Source: an uncultured Bacteroidia bacterium (GTDB taxonomy: Bacteria > Bacteroidota > Bacteroidia > Bacteroidales > UBA932). From it: DNA of 64,000 bases. The stretch spans positions 372,001 to 436,000 of the forward strand of contig CADAAA010000001.1 in assembly GCA_902785785.1 (NCBI GenBank), given 5' to 3'. A program made the position numbers and the translations under genes. The notes under the pieces are model-generated. The model had not been told where the DNA came from. It did not search any database and saw only the letters and a program-made list of their open reading frames with translations. Positions 34,122 to 42,233 of this stretch are shown here, piece by piece; the first letter of the stretch is position 1, and the number at the start of each line of letters is the position of its first letter.

Positions 34122-35510
34122 ATGGCAAACAGAATACCCAGGGTTCCTGTAAGGGAACAGGATCCGAAAGTCAGGGCGACCAACTTCGAGGAGGTCTGCT
34201 ACGGTTACAATGTCGAAGAAGCGATGCTTGAGGCCACCCGCTGCCTGCATTGCAAGAATCCCCGCTGCGTGGGCGCCTGCCCCGTCGGCATCAAGATACC
34301 CGATTTCATCGAGAGAGTAAAGGACGGAGATTTCTCCGCTGCCGCGGCGGTCATCGCCGAGGACTCCTCGCTGCCTGCCATCTGCGGCCGCGTATGCCCG
34401 CAGGAGACCCAGTGCGAGGGCAGCTGCGTGCTCGGCGTCAAGGGCGAGAGCGTTGCCATCGGCAAGCTCGAGCGTTTCGTAGCCGACTGGACGCGGGAGC
34501 AGGGCAAGGCCCCTGCGGCTCCCGCAGCCGCTTCCAACGGCCGCAAGGTCGCCATCATCGGCTCCGGCCCTTCGGGCCTGGCCTGCGCCGCCGACCTTGC
34601 GAAGTTCGGCTATGACGTGACCATCTTCGAAGCGCTGCACCGCCCCGGCGGAGTGCTGGAGTACGGTATCCCCGAGTTCCGCCTTCCCAAGGACAAGGTC
34701 GTTGCCGCCGAGATCGATGCCGTCAAGGCCCTCGGCGTCAAGATCGAGCTCGATGTCATCATCGGCCGCACCGTCACCATCGACTCGTTGATGGACGAGG
34801 AAGGTTTCGAGGCCGTGTTCGTCGGCTCCGGCGCCGGTCTGCCCCGTTTCATGGGCATCCCGGGCGAGAATGCCAACGGCGTATTCTCCGCCAACGAGTT
34901 CCTGACCAGGAACAATCTCATGAAGGCTTACCGCAACGACTATCTTACCCCGATCCATGCCGGCAAGAAGGCCATCGTGGTCGGAGGCGGCAACGTCGCC
35001 ATGGACGCTGCGCGTACCGCGCTGCGTCTCGGCGCCGACACCACCATCGTCTACCGCCGTACTGAAGTGGAACTCCCGGCACGAAAGGAGGAGGTCCACC
35101 ACGCCCACGAGGAGGGAGTCGAGTTCAAGATGCTGACCAACCCCGTCGAGATCCTTGCCGACGAGAAGGGCTGGGTCCGCGCCGTCAAGTGCATCCAGAT
35201 GGAGCTTGGCGAGCCCGATGCCAGCGGCCGCCGTTCCCCCGTTCCGGTGGAAGGCTCCGAGTTCGAGATCCCTTGCGATACCGTCATCATGGCCCTCGGT
35301 ACCTCGCCTAACCCGTTGATCGCCAAGACTACGGATGGGCTTGAGGTCACCAGGCGCGGCTGCCTCGTCGCAGACGAGAGCGGCGCGACGACGCGTCCCG
35401 GCGTGTTCGCCGGCGGCGACGCCGTCACCGGCGCCGCGACCGTCATCCTCGCCATGGGCGCCGGCCGCAAAGCCGCCGCCGCCATCAACGACTACCTCTC
35501 CGGTAAGTAA
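34122..35510 (+). CDS. NfnB / glutamate-synthase small-subunit-like flavoprotein
   Basis: 462 residues of the GltD/NfnB type. The N-terminus has two Cys clusters for [4Fe-4S] (LHCKNPRCVGACPVGI and ICGRVCPQETQCEGSC). The FAD-binding motif is KVAIIGSGPSGLACAADL and the NAD(P) motif is KAIVVGGGNVAMDAARTAL. There is no large GltB subunit nearby, and the NfnA-like gene lies directly upstream, so NfnAB is favoured over glutamate synthase. Confidence 0.92.
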   Translation: MANRIPRVPVREQDPKVRATNFEEVCYGYNVEEAMLEATRCLHCKNPRCVGACPVGIKIPDFIERVKDGDFSAAAAVIAEDSSLPAICGRVCPQETQCEGSCVLGVKGESVAIGKLERFVADWTREQGKAPAAPAAASNGRKVAIIGSGPSGLACAADLAKFGYDVTIFEALHRPGGVLEYGIPEFRLPKDKVVAAEIDAVKALGVKIELDVIIGRTVTIDSLMDEEGFEAVFVGSGAGLPRFMGIPGENANGVFSANEFLTRNNLMKAYRNDYLTPIHAGKKAIVVGGGNVAMDAARTALRLGADTTIVYRRTEVELPARKEEVHHAHEEGVEFKMLTNPVEILADEKGWVRAVKCIQMELGEPDASGRRSPVPVEGSEFEIPCDTVIMALGTSPNPLIAKTTDGLEVTRRGCLVADESGATTRPGVFAGGDAVTGAATVILAMGAGRKAAAAINDYLSGK

Positions 35511-35543
35511 TCCTACGGAGACGTTTATCAGTAGTTTATTTGT

Positions 35544-36311
35544 ATGAAGACCGCCCTGGTACAATATGATATCGTGTGGGCCGACCCTGCCGCAAACCGG
35601 CGTCGGCTTGACAGTGTGTTGGACAGCATGCCTGCAGTTGACCTCGTCGTCCTGCCGGAGATGTTCTCCACCGGATTCGCCACCCAGCCGGAAGGCATTG
35701 CGGAGGAGGCCCCTTCCGCGACGCTTAAATGGATGAAGGAGAAATCGCGGAAGATGGATTGCGCCATTGCAGGAAGCGTGGCTCTCCATGATGCCGAAGG
35801 CTATCACAACCGTTTCTGGTTCGTGAAGCCTGACGGAGAGGTTACGGTTTACGATAAGCATCACCTCTTTACTTATAGCGGTGAGCATCATAGGTTTACG
35901 CGCGGCGAAGACCGTGTCGTAGTGGAGTGGAGGGGATTCCGTTTCCTCCTGAATGTCTGCTATGACCTGCGTTTTCCCGTTTGGAGCCGCAACCGCAAGG
36001 ATTACGACGCTGCGATATATGTAGCATCCTGGCCGTCAGTCCGCCAGTTCCCTTGGGACACGCTCCTGAGGGCCCGCGCCATCGAGAACCAGTGCTATGT
36101 GCTGGGAGTCAACAGGGTGGGGAAGGACCCCTCGTGCGAGTACGGGGGAGGAACGGCCGCGGTCGACCCCTACGGGGCGACTATGGCGGCCTGCGCCTCC
36201 GGCCGCGAGGAGACAGTGATCGTCAGACTGGACATGGAAGTCCTCGAGGCTTTTCGTGCCAAGTTCCCGGTCCTGGACGATGCAGAGAGTTTTGAAATCA
36301 AACAGTCATAA
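35544..36311 (+). CDS. Nitrilase-superfamily amidase (omega-amidase type)
   Basis: 255 residues. The nitrilase triad is visible: Glu in VLPEMFSTGFATQ, Lys in VYDKHHLFTYSG, Cys in LLNVCYDLRFPVW. This spacing matches YafV/omega-amidases that hydrolyse alpha-ketoglutaramate or related amides. The stop (36309-36311) is 1 bp before the iorA start, suggesting co-transcription with the indolepyruvate oxidoreductase genes. Confidence 0.9.
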   Translation: MKTALVQYDIVWADPAANRRRLDSVLDSMPAVDLVVLPEMFSTGFATQPEGIAEEAPSATLKWMKEKSRKMDCAIAGSVALHDAEGYHNRFWFVKPDGEVTVYDKHHLFTYSGEHHRFTRGEDRVVVEWRGFRFLLNVCYDLRFPVWSRNRKDYDAAIYVASWPSVRQFPWDTLLRARAIENQCYVLGVNRVGKDPSCEYGGGTAAVDPYGATMAACASGREETVIVRLDMEVLEAFRAKFPVLDDAESFEIKQS

Positions 36312-36312
36312 T

Positions 36313-37872
36313 ATGTCAGAAAAGAAATTGCTGCTCGGAGACGAGGCGGTCGCCCTTGGAGCGCTGCATGCCGGATTGTCCGGCGTGTACTCCTACCCCG
36401 GAACGCCTTCCACCGAAGTCACCGAGTTCATCCAGACCCATGCCCCGGAAGTCCGGAGCCGCTGGTGTACCAATGAGAAGACTGCCATGGAGGCAGCCCT
36501 GGGCATGTCCTATGCCGGAAAACGCTCCCTCGTGTGTATGAAGCACGTAGGCATGAACGTCTGCGCCGACGCCTTCGTCAATTCCGCCGTGACCGGAGTC
36601 AATGGCGGGATTGTCGTCCTTGCCGCCGACGATCCCTCCATGCATTCGTCCCAGAACGAACAGGATTCACGCTTCTATGCCCAGTTCGCGATGGTTCCGA
36701 CTTTCGAGCCTTCGGACCAGCAGGAAGCATATGATATGATACGCGAGGCATTCGCTTTCTCGGAGCAGGTGAAGCTTCCGGTGGTGTTCCGCGTGGTGAC
36801 GCGCCTGGCGCATTCGCGTGCGGCGGTCATCACCGGGGAGCAGACAGAGCAGAATGCCCTCAATCCTTCTTCCGACCGCGGCTGGGTACTCCTTCCGGCT
36901 ATTGCCAGGAGGCAGTACATCAAGCTCATCGACAAGCAGCCCCTGCTGCTGGCCGCTTCGGAGCAGACTCCGCACAACAGCCTTGAAGGCGCCGGAACGC
37001 ACGGAGTGATAGCCTGCGGTATCGGCTACAATTATGTCAAGGAGTCCGGTGTCCAGGACATTACGCTCCTCAAGGTCTCGCAGTATCCTCTGCCCGAGGC
37101 CCAGATCAAGGCCATGGCCGCGCGCTGTGACTCCATCCTCGTGGTAGAGGACGGCCAGCCGGTCGTGGAGCAGGGTGTGAAGGCCCTGCTCGGAGCCGGC
37201 TTCCCCGTCGAAGGCCGCCTGACCGGCCGGCTGCCGAGGACCGGCGAGCTCACGCCCGACAATGTCGCGGCTGCGCTCGGCGTCCCCGCCAGCCGTTCCT
37301 TCGGCAATGCGCAGAACCTCGCTCCGCGTCCGCCCCAGCTCTGTCCCGGTTGCGGCCACCGCGACGTATACGCCGCGCTGAACCAGGTCGCCGCCGAGTA
37401 TCCGGACGCCCGGATCTTCGGCGACATCGGCTGCTACACCTTGGGCGCGCTGCCTCCGTTCAGCGCTCTCGCGAGCTGCGTCGACATGGGCGCATCCATC
37501 ACCATGGCCAAGGGTGCCGCCGACGCCGGCGTGTTCCCCGCCATTGCGGTCATCGGCGATTCCACCTTCACCCATAGCGGCATGACCGGCCTGTTGGATG
37601 CGGTCAACGACCATTCCCGCATCACGGTCATCATCTCCGACAACCTCACGACGGCCATGACCGGCGGTCAAGATTCCGCCGGTACCAATAAGTTCGAAGC
37701 CATCTGCCTCGGCCTTGGAGTAGAGCCCGAGCACGTGCGGGTAGTCGTCCCGCTTCCGGCCAACATGCCGGAGATCACCCGTATCATCCGCGAGGAGATC
37801 GAATACGACGGCGTGTCCGTGATCATCCCGCGCCGCGAATGCATGCAGACCCTCAGACGCCACAAGAAATGA
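36313..37872 (+). CDS. iorA: Indolepyruvate:ferredoxin oxidoreductase, alpha subunit
   Basis: 519 residues from MSEKKLLLGDEAVALGALHA; the frame is open 19 codons upstream inside the previous gene. The domain order is pyrimidine-binding (YSYPGTPSTEVTEFIQ) and then thiamine-diphosphate-binding (FGDIGCYTLGALPP, GDSTFTHSGMTGLLDAV). Oxidatively decarboxylates aryl pyruvates to aryl-acetyl-CoA with reduction of ferredoxin. Many homologues end with ferredoxin-like 4Fe-4S clusters. Here the chain ends MQTLRRHKK, soon after REC, so the two clusters appear to be missing; this may be a family variant. It overlaps iorB (ATGA). Confidence 0.92.
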   Translation: MSEKKLLLGDEAVALGALHAGLSGVYSYPGTPSTEVTEFIQTHAPEVRSRWCTNEKTAMEAALGMSYAGKRSLVCMKHVGMNVCADAFVNSAVTGVNGGIVVLAADDPSMHSSQNEQDSRFYAQFAMVPTFEPSDQQEAYDMIREAFAFSEQVKLPVVFRVVTRLAHSRAAVITGEQTEQNALNPSSDRGWVLLPAIARRQYIKLIDKQPLLLAASEQTPHNSLEGAGTHGVIACGIGYNYVKESGVQDITLLKVSQYPLPEAQIKAMAARCDSILVVEDGQPVVEQGVKALLGAGFPVEGRLTGRLPRTGELTPDNVAAALGVPASRSFGNAQNLAPRPPQLCPGCGHRDVYAALNQVAAEYPDARIFGDIGCYTLGALPPFSALASCVDMGASITMAKGAADAGVFPAIAVIGDSTFTHSGMTGLLDAVNDHSRITVIISDNLTTAMTGGQDSAGTNKFEAICLGLGVEPEHVRVVVPLPANMPEITRIIREEIEYDGVSVIIPRRECMQTLRRHKK

Positions 37873-38447
37873 AAAAGGATATAATACTCTCAGGCGTGGG
37901 AGGCCAAGGCATCCTCTCCATCGCCACCGTCATCGGTGAGGCCGCAACTGCGGCGGGACTTTTCCTCAAACAGGCGGAAGTCCATGGCATGAGCCAGCGC
38001 GGAGGCGACGTACAGTCCAACCTCAGGCTCTCCTCGGAAGTGATCTACAGCGACCTCATCCCGTGCGGATCGGCCGACCTCATCATCTCGATGGAGCCCA
38101 TGGAGGCACTGCGCTACCTCCCTTATCTGGCCGCTGACGGCCGTGTCGTCACTTCGGCCAAGCCTTTCGTGAACATACCGAACTATCCGTCGGAGGAAGC
38201 CCTCATGGCTGAGCTCGCATCACTCCCTGATGTCGTCATGCTCGACATCGAGGAGGCTGCCCGTGCCTGCGGCAATCCCAAGGGCGCCAACATGGTGCTG
38301 CTCGGCATGGCGGCTCCCGCCATCGGCATCCTGGATGCCGATGCCCTCAGGGCGGCCATCGGCCGCGTGTTCGCCCGCAAGGGCGAAGCCATCGTCGCCG
38401 CCAATCGCAAGGCTTTCGACATCGGCCTCGAGGCCGGACTTAAGTAG
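37869..38447 (+). CDS. iorB: Indolepyruvate oxidoreductase, beta subunit
   Basis: 192 residues starting MKKDIILSGVGGQGILS, which is the conserved start of the gamma/beta domain; the ATG overlaps the iorA stop. HGMSQRGGDVQSNLR is the typical next motif. It forms a heterodimer with IorA. The two PaaK-type ligases and the ACT protein follow, which suggests one aromatic-acid operon. Confidence 0.93.
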   Translation: MKKDIILSGVGGQGILSIATVIGEAATAAGLFLKQAEVHGMSQRGGDVQSNLRLSSEVIYSDLIPCGSADLIISMEPMEALRYLPYLAADGRVVTSAKPFVNIPNYPSEEALMAELASLPDVVMLDIEEAARACGNPKGANMVLLGMAAPAIGILDADALRAAIGRVFARKGEAIVAANRKAFDIGLEAGLK

Positions 38448-38473
38448 TACAGGACAAACGAACTTATATATAT

Positions 38474-39784
38474 ATGATCTGGAATCCCAACAAAGAATCG
38501 ATGCCGCGGGAGCAGATGCGCGAGCTTCAGGGCAAGCGCCTGCACAAGATTGTGGACAATGTGTACCACAATGTCCCGTTCTACAGGCACAAGATGCAGG
38601 AGATGGACCTTACCCCGGGTGACATCACCTCCATCGATGATATAGTCAAGCTCCCATTCACGACCAAGCAGGACCTCAGGGACAACTATCCTACCGGGCT
38701 TCAGGCCGCTCCCATGGACAGGATCATCCGTTTCCATGCTTCGTCCGGCACTACCGGCAATCCCACTATAGTCGGTTACACCCGCAAGGATGTCGAGATA
38801 TGGAGCGAATGCATGGCCCGTTGCCTTACGGCTTACGGCATCACCCGTGACGACGTGTTCAGCGTCGCTTACGGGTATGGCCTTTTCACCGGCGGACTTG
38901 GCGTTCACTATGGTGTCGAGCACCTCGGCGCCGCCGTGCTGCCCACTTCAACCGGGAATACGGAGAAACATGTACGTCTTCTCCGCGACCTCGGGGTCAC
39001 TGGCATTGCATGTACCCCTTCATATGCATTGTATCTCGCCGAGACCATGGAAAGGATGGGTATCACCCCCGATATGATCAAGCTCAAGGTCGGCGCTTTC
39101 GGCGCCGAGCCTTGGACCGAGAGCATGCGCCAGGAGATACAGAGACGCCTTGGCCTCAAGGGTTACAACCTCTACGGTCTGAGCGAGATCATGGGTCCCT
39201 GCGTCAGCTACGAGTGCGAGTGCCAGAACGGCTCGCATATCTGCGAAGACCACTATTTCCCCGAGATTGTCGATCCTGCTACTTTAGAGCCGCTTCCCGC
39301 CGGCCAGGTCGGTGAACTCGTCTTCACCACCCTCACCAAGGAGGGCATGCCGCTGCTGCGCTACCGCACGCGCGACCTCTGCTCCCTCATGGAGGGCGAT
39401 TGCGAGTGCGGCCGCACTTCCGTGCGTATGGGCCGCATCATGGGCCGCAGTGACGACATGCTCATCATCCGCGGTATCAACGTGTTCCCGTCCCAGGTGG
39501 AGAGCGTCATACTCGGCATGCCGGAGTGCGCCCCGCGCTTCCTGCTCATCGTCGACCGCGTCAACAACCTCGACACCCTCACCATCCAGGTGGAGGTGCG
39601 CCAGGATTACTTCGACTCCGGCTTTGATACCCTCACCCCGATCACCGACCTCGAAAAGAAGATCGCCGAGAAGATCAAGAGTGTCCTCAGCATCAGCGTC
39701 AAGGTCCAGATCAAGGCTCCGAACACCATCGAACGCAGCCAGGGCAAGAGCAAATTCGTCATAGACAACAGAAAACTACAATAA
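38474..39784 (+). CDS. paaK: Phenylacetate-CoA ligase family protein (copy 1)
   Basis: 436 residues of the AMP-forming ligase family. Motifs: HASSGTTGNPTIVGYT (ATP/AMP loop), YNLYGLSEIMGP, YRTRDLCSLMEG, GRSDDMLIIRGINVFPSQVE and a C-terminal domain ending RSQGKSKFVIDNRK with the catalytic Lys. It makes aryl-acetyl-CoA or works in reverse. It is roughly half identical to the next gene by eye, so a tandem duplication is likely, but whether the two have different substrates is unknown. Confidence 0.93.
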   Translation: MIWNPNKESMPREQMRELQGKRLHKIVDNVYHNVPFYRHKMQEMDLTPGDITSIDDIVKLPFTTKQDLRDNYPTGLQAAPMDRIIRFHASSGTTGNPTIVGYTRKDVEIWSECMARCLTAYGITRDDVFSVAYGYGLFTGGLGVHYGVEHLGAAVLPTSTGNTEKHVRLLRDLGVTGIACTPSYALYLAETMERMGITPDMIKLKVGAFGAEPWTESMRQEIQRRLGLKGYNLYGLSEIMGPCVSYECECQNGSHICEDHYFPEIVDPATLEPLPAGQVGELVFTTLTKEGMPLLRYRTRDLCSLMEGDCECGRTSVRMGRIMGRSDDMLIIRGINVFPSQVESVILGMPECAPRFLLIVDRVNNLDTLTIQVEVRQDYFDSGFDTLTPITDLEKKIAEKIKSVLSISVKVQIKAPNTIERSQGKSKFVIDNRKLQ

Positions 39785-39793
39785 TCAAAAGTT

Positions 39794-41101
39794 ATGTCCT
39801 ACCAGAAGTTCTTCAATCCGGAGGAAGGATACTCCCGTTCCGAGATAGAGGCCTTGCAGCTTGAGAGGCTGCAGGCCACGGTCAAGCATTGCATGGATTC
39901 ACCTTTCTACAAGGAGCGTTTCCGCAAGGCGGGGCTGTCGCCTTCGGATATCCGTACGCTTGATGACCTCAAGAAGATTCCTTTCACCACCAAGCAGGAC
40001 CTTCGCGATACCTATCCTTTTGGCCTTGCCTCGGTTCCGCTTGACAAATGCGTGCGCCTGCACTCTTCCAGCGGCACCACCGGCAATCCCACGGTCATCC
40101 TGCATACGCAGAAGGACCTTGACGAGTGGGCAAACGCCGTTGCCCGCTGCCTATGGATGGTGGGCTGCCGCCCCGAGGACGTGTTCCAGAACACCTCCGG
40201 TTACGGCATGTTCACCGGCGGCCTCGGCTTCCAGTACGGTGCCGAGAAAGTCGGCATGCTGACCGTTCCGGCGGCTGCCGGCAACACCCTGCGCCAGCTC
40301 AAGTTCTTCACGGATTTCGGTACGACCGTGGTGCACGCCATCCCTTCGTATGCTTCCCGCCTGCATGAGGTGATGGTCGAGAGGGGTATCGACCCTCGCA
40401 AGGACACGAAGCTCCGCACGCTCGTGATCGGCGCTGAGCCCCATTCCGAGGATACGCGCAAGCGCATCGAGGACATGCTCGGCGTCAAGGCCTACAACTC
40501 CTTCGGAATGTCGGAGATGTGCGGCCCGGGCGTTGCCTTCGAGTGCCCCGAGCAGAACGGCATGCACATCTGGGAGGACTACTACATCGTCGAGATCGTC
40601 GATCCCGACACTCTCGAGCCCGTTCCTGACGGCCAGGTCGGTGAGCTCGTGCTCACCACGCTCAAGCGCGAGGCCATGCCGCTGCTGCGCTACCGCACGC
40701 GCGACCTGACCCGCATCCTGCCGGGCGAGTGCCCCTGCGGACGCCACCATATCCGCCTCGACCGCATGAAGGGCCGCAGCGACGACATGATCATCCTCAA
40801 GGGCGTCAACATCTTCCCGATCCAGATCGAGACCATCCTGATGCAGTTCCAGGAGCTCGCCTCCGACTACCTCATCACCCTCGAGACCGTGGACGGCAAT
40901 GACGCCATGATCGTCGACGTGGAGATGAAAGACCTATACATCGATGACTACTCCAAGCTCCAGGCACTCAGCCGGGAGATCACCCGCCAGCTGCGCGACG
41001 AGATCCTCATCACCCCGAAGGTCCGCCTCGTGCCCAAGAACACCCTGCCGAAGAGCGAGGGCAAGGCCGTGCGCGTCGTTGATACCAGAAAGAAATATTA
41101 A
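39794..41101 (+). CDS. paaK: Phenylacetate-CoA ligase family protein (copy 2)
   Basis: 435 residues. SSSGTTGNPTVILHTQKD, SFGMSEMCGPGV, YRTRDLTRILPGECPC and GRSDDMIILKGVNIFPIQIE mark the same family as the preceding gene, 9 bp upstream. The C-terminus ends KSEGKAVRVVDTRKKY, with catalytic Lys. Tandem copies next to iorAB are common in Bacteroidota; they may handle phenylacetate and indoleacetate separately. Confidence 0.93.
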   Translation: MSYQKFFNPEEGYSRSEIEALQLERLQATVKHCMDSPFYKERFRKAGLSPSDIRTLDDLKKIPFTTKQDLRDTYPFGLASVPLDKCVRLHSSSGTTGNPTVILHTQKDLDEWANAVARCLWMVGCRPEDVFQNTSGYGMFTGGLGFQYGAEKVGMLTVPAAAGNTLRQLKFFTDFGTTVVHAIPSYASRLHEVMVERGIDPRKDTKLRTLVIGAEPHSEDTRKRIEDMLGVKAYNSFGMSEMCGPGVAFECPEQNGMHIWEDYYIVEIVDPDTLEPVPDGQVGELVLTTLKREAMPLLRYRTRDLTRILPGECPCGRHHIRLDRMKGRSDDMIILKGVNIFPIQIETILMQFQELASDYLITLETVDGNDAMIVDVEMKDLYIDDYSKLQALSREITRQLRDEILITPKVRLVPKNTLPKSEGKAVRVVDTRKKY

Positions 41102-41113
41102 ATCTATAGAACT

Positions 41114-41542
41114 ATGACAGTCCATCAACTTTCCGTCTTTATCGAGAACAAGTCGGGCACCCTCGTGAAAGTGCTCCAGCTTCTCAAACAGGAGAACATC
41201 CAGCTGATCGCCTCCACCATCGCCGATACCGCAGACTACGGTATCTGCCGTATCATCTGCTCCCAGCCCGAAAAGGCTTACAAGGTCCTCAAGGAGGCCG
41301 GTGTAGCCGTCTCGCTCTGCGAAGTCTTCGCCATCGAGCTCGACGACCGTCCCGGCAAGGCCGCCGACGCCATCGAGATCTTCGCCGGCGAGGGCATCAG
41401 CATCGCCTACCTGTACTCCTTCCTGCTCAACGGCAAAGGAGTCCTCATCTTCCGTACGGACAATGCCGAGAAAGCAGCCGACATCATCTCCGCCAACCGC
41501 TTGAACGTCATCGAGGAGAAGGATCTTTCCCGCCTCCTGTAG
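41114..41542 (+). CDS. ACT domain protein
   Basis: 142 residues with two ACT-like repeats (HQLSVFIENKSGTLVKVLQL and FAIELDDRPGKAADAIEIF). ACT domains bind amino acids, so it is probably a sensor for an aromatic amino acid in this operon. It ends the ior-paaK run, 23 bp before a terminator. Confidence 0.88.
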   Translation: MTVHQLSVFIENKSGTLVKVLQLLKQENIQLIASTIADTADYGICRIICSQPEKAYKVLKEAGVAVSLCEVFAIELDDRPGKAADAIEIFAGEGISIAYLYSFLLNGKGVLIFRTDNAEKAADIISANRLNVIEEKDLSRLL

Positions 41543-41565
41543 CGTTGATACCGACAATATGGAAT

Positions 41566-41600
41566 AAGCGCGGATTCCGATAAGGATCCGCGCTTTTCTT
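41566..41600 (+). terminator. Rho-independent terminator after the ior/paaK operon
   Basis: AAGCGCGGAT (41566-41575) pairs with ATCCGCGCTT (41586-41595); TTCTT follows. Confidence 0.8.
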
Positions 41601-41662
41601 GTCGTCTTACGCAAAAAGTACAATTTAATAAACTATTTGTTGCGCGTTTGGATTATTCTTCC

Positions 41663-41670
41663 TATTTTTG
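41663..41670 (+). promoter_or_regulatory. -7 box for the hipBST-like module
   Basis: TATTTTTG, 27 bp before the ATG at 41697. TTTG tracts lie upstream (41636 and 41647), but at 23 and 12 bp they do not fit the usual spacing. Confidence 0.5.
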
Positions 41671-41696
41671 CTCTGAAAGTATGATTTATTGGACTT

Positions 41697-41897
41697 ATGG
41701 ACTTACAAGAAGTAATGAAATCGCGCCGCAGGACCCTTGCCATTTCCCAACAGGACCTTGCCGAAATGGCAGGTGTCGGCTTAGCGACGGTCAAGGATAT
41801 TGAGAGAGGGAAGGGTAATCCTTCGTTGTCCACGGTCTCCAGGATCCTGGATGTACTGGGGATGGAAGTCGTATTCAAGGTCCGTCAAACAGTTTGA
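41697..41897 (+). CDS. hipB: HipB-type XRE-family DNA-binding protein
   Basis: 66 residues with a helix-turn-helix (LAISQQDLAEMAGVGLATVK, DIERGKGNPSLSTVSRIL). This short form is typical of HipB antitoxins and similar regulators, which bind operators upstream of their own operon. Two genes for HipA-like parts follow after 9 bp. Base composition here looks more AT-rich than the surroundings, suggesting a mobile or recently acquired module. Confidence 0.85.
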   Translation: MDLQEVMKSRRRTLAISQQDLAEMAGVGLATVKDIERGKGNPSLSTVSRILDVLGMEVVFKVRQTV

Positions 41898-41906
41898 TGA
41901 TAGAAC

Positions 41907-42233
41907 ATGAGACAACTTGAAGTTTACATGAATGACCGCAAGGCGGGTGTGCTTACAGAGCAACACCCGGGCAAGGGTTATGTCTTTCAGTATGATTTAG
42001 ATTATCTTTCATCTGACAGCCCGTCGGTTTCGGTAACATTGCCGAAGTCAAAGGAAGCATTTGAATCCGATCTTCTGTTCCCTTTCTTTACAAACATGCT
42101 TCCTGAGGGTGCGAATCGCAAGGTGATATGCAGATCTCTGAGGATTGACGAGAATGATTTCTTCGGATTGCTTTCCGCGATGGCGGGGAAGGATTTCATA
42201 GGTGCTGTACATATTGAACCTGTTGGCATATGA
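41907..42233 (+). CDS. hipS: HipS-like protein (HipA N-terminal subdomain alone)
   Basis: 108 residues that align with the first part of HipA kinases: RQLEVYMNDRKAGVLTEQHP, FQYDLDYLSS, FPFFTNMLPEGANRKVICRS and DFFGLLSAMAGKDFIGAVH. In ordinary HipBA systems this stretch is the N-terminus of the toxin; here it is a separate gene. In the Escherichia coli O127 HipBST system the separate HipS neutralises the HipT kinase. The stop overlaps the next start (ATGA at 42230). Confidence 0.88.
   Translation: MRQLEVYMNDRKAGVLTEQHPGKGYVFQYDLDYLSSDSPSVSVTLPKSKEAFESDLLFPFFTNMLPEGANRKVICRSLRIDENDFFGLLSAMAGKDFIGAVHIEPVGI

Noticed and set aside
34089..35891. A 600-codon minus-strand open frame antisense to the NfnB-like gene
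   Set aside because: Conserved Cys clusters and NAD motifs are on the plus strand.
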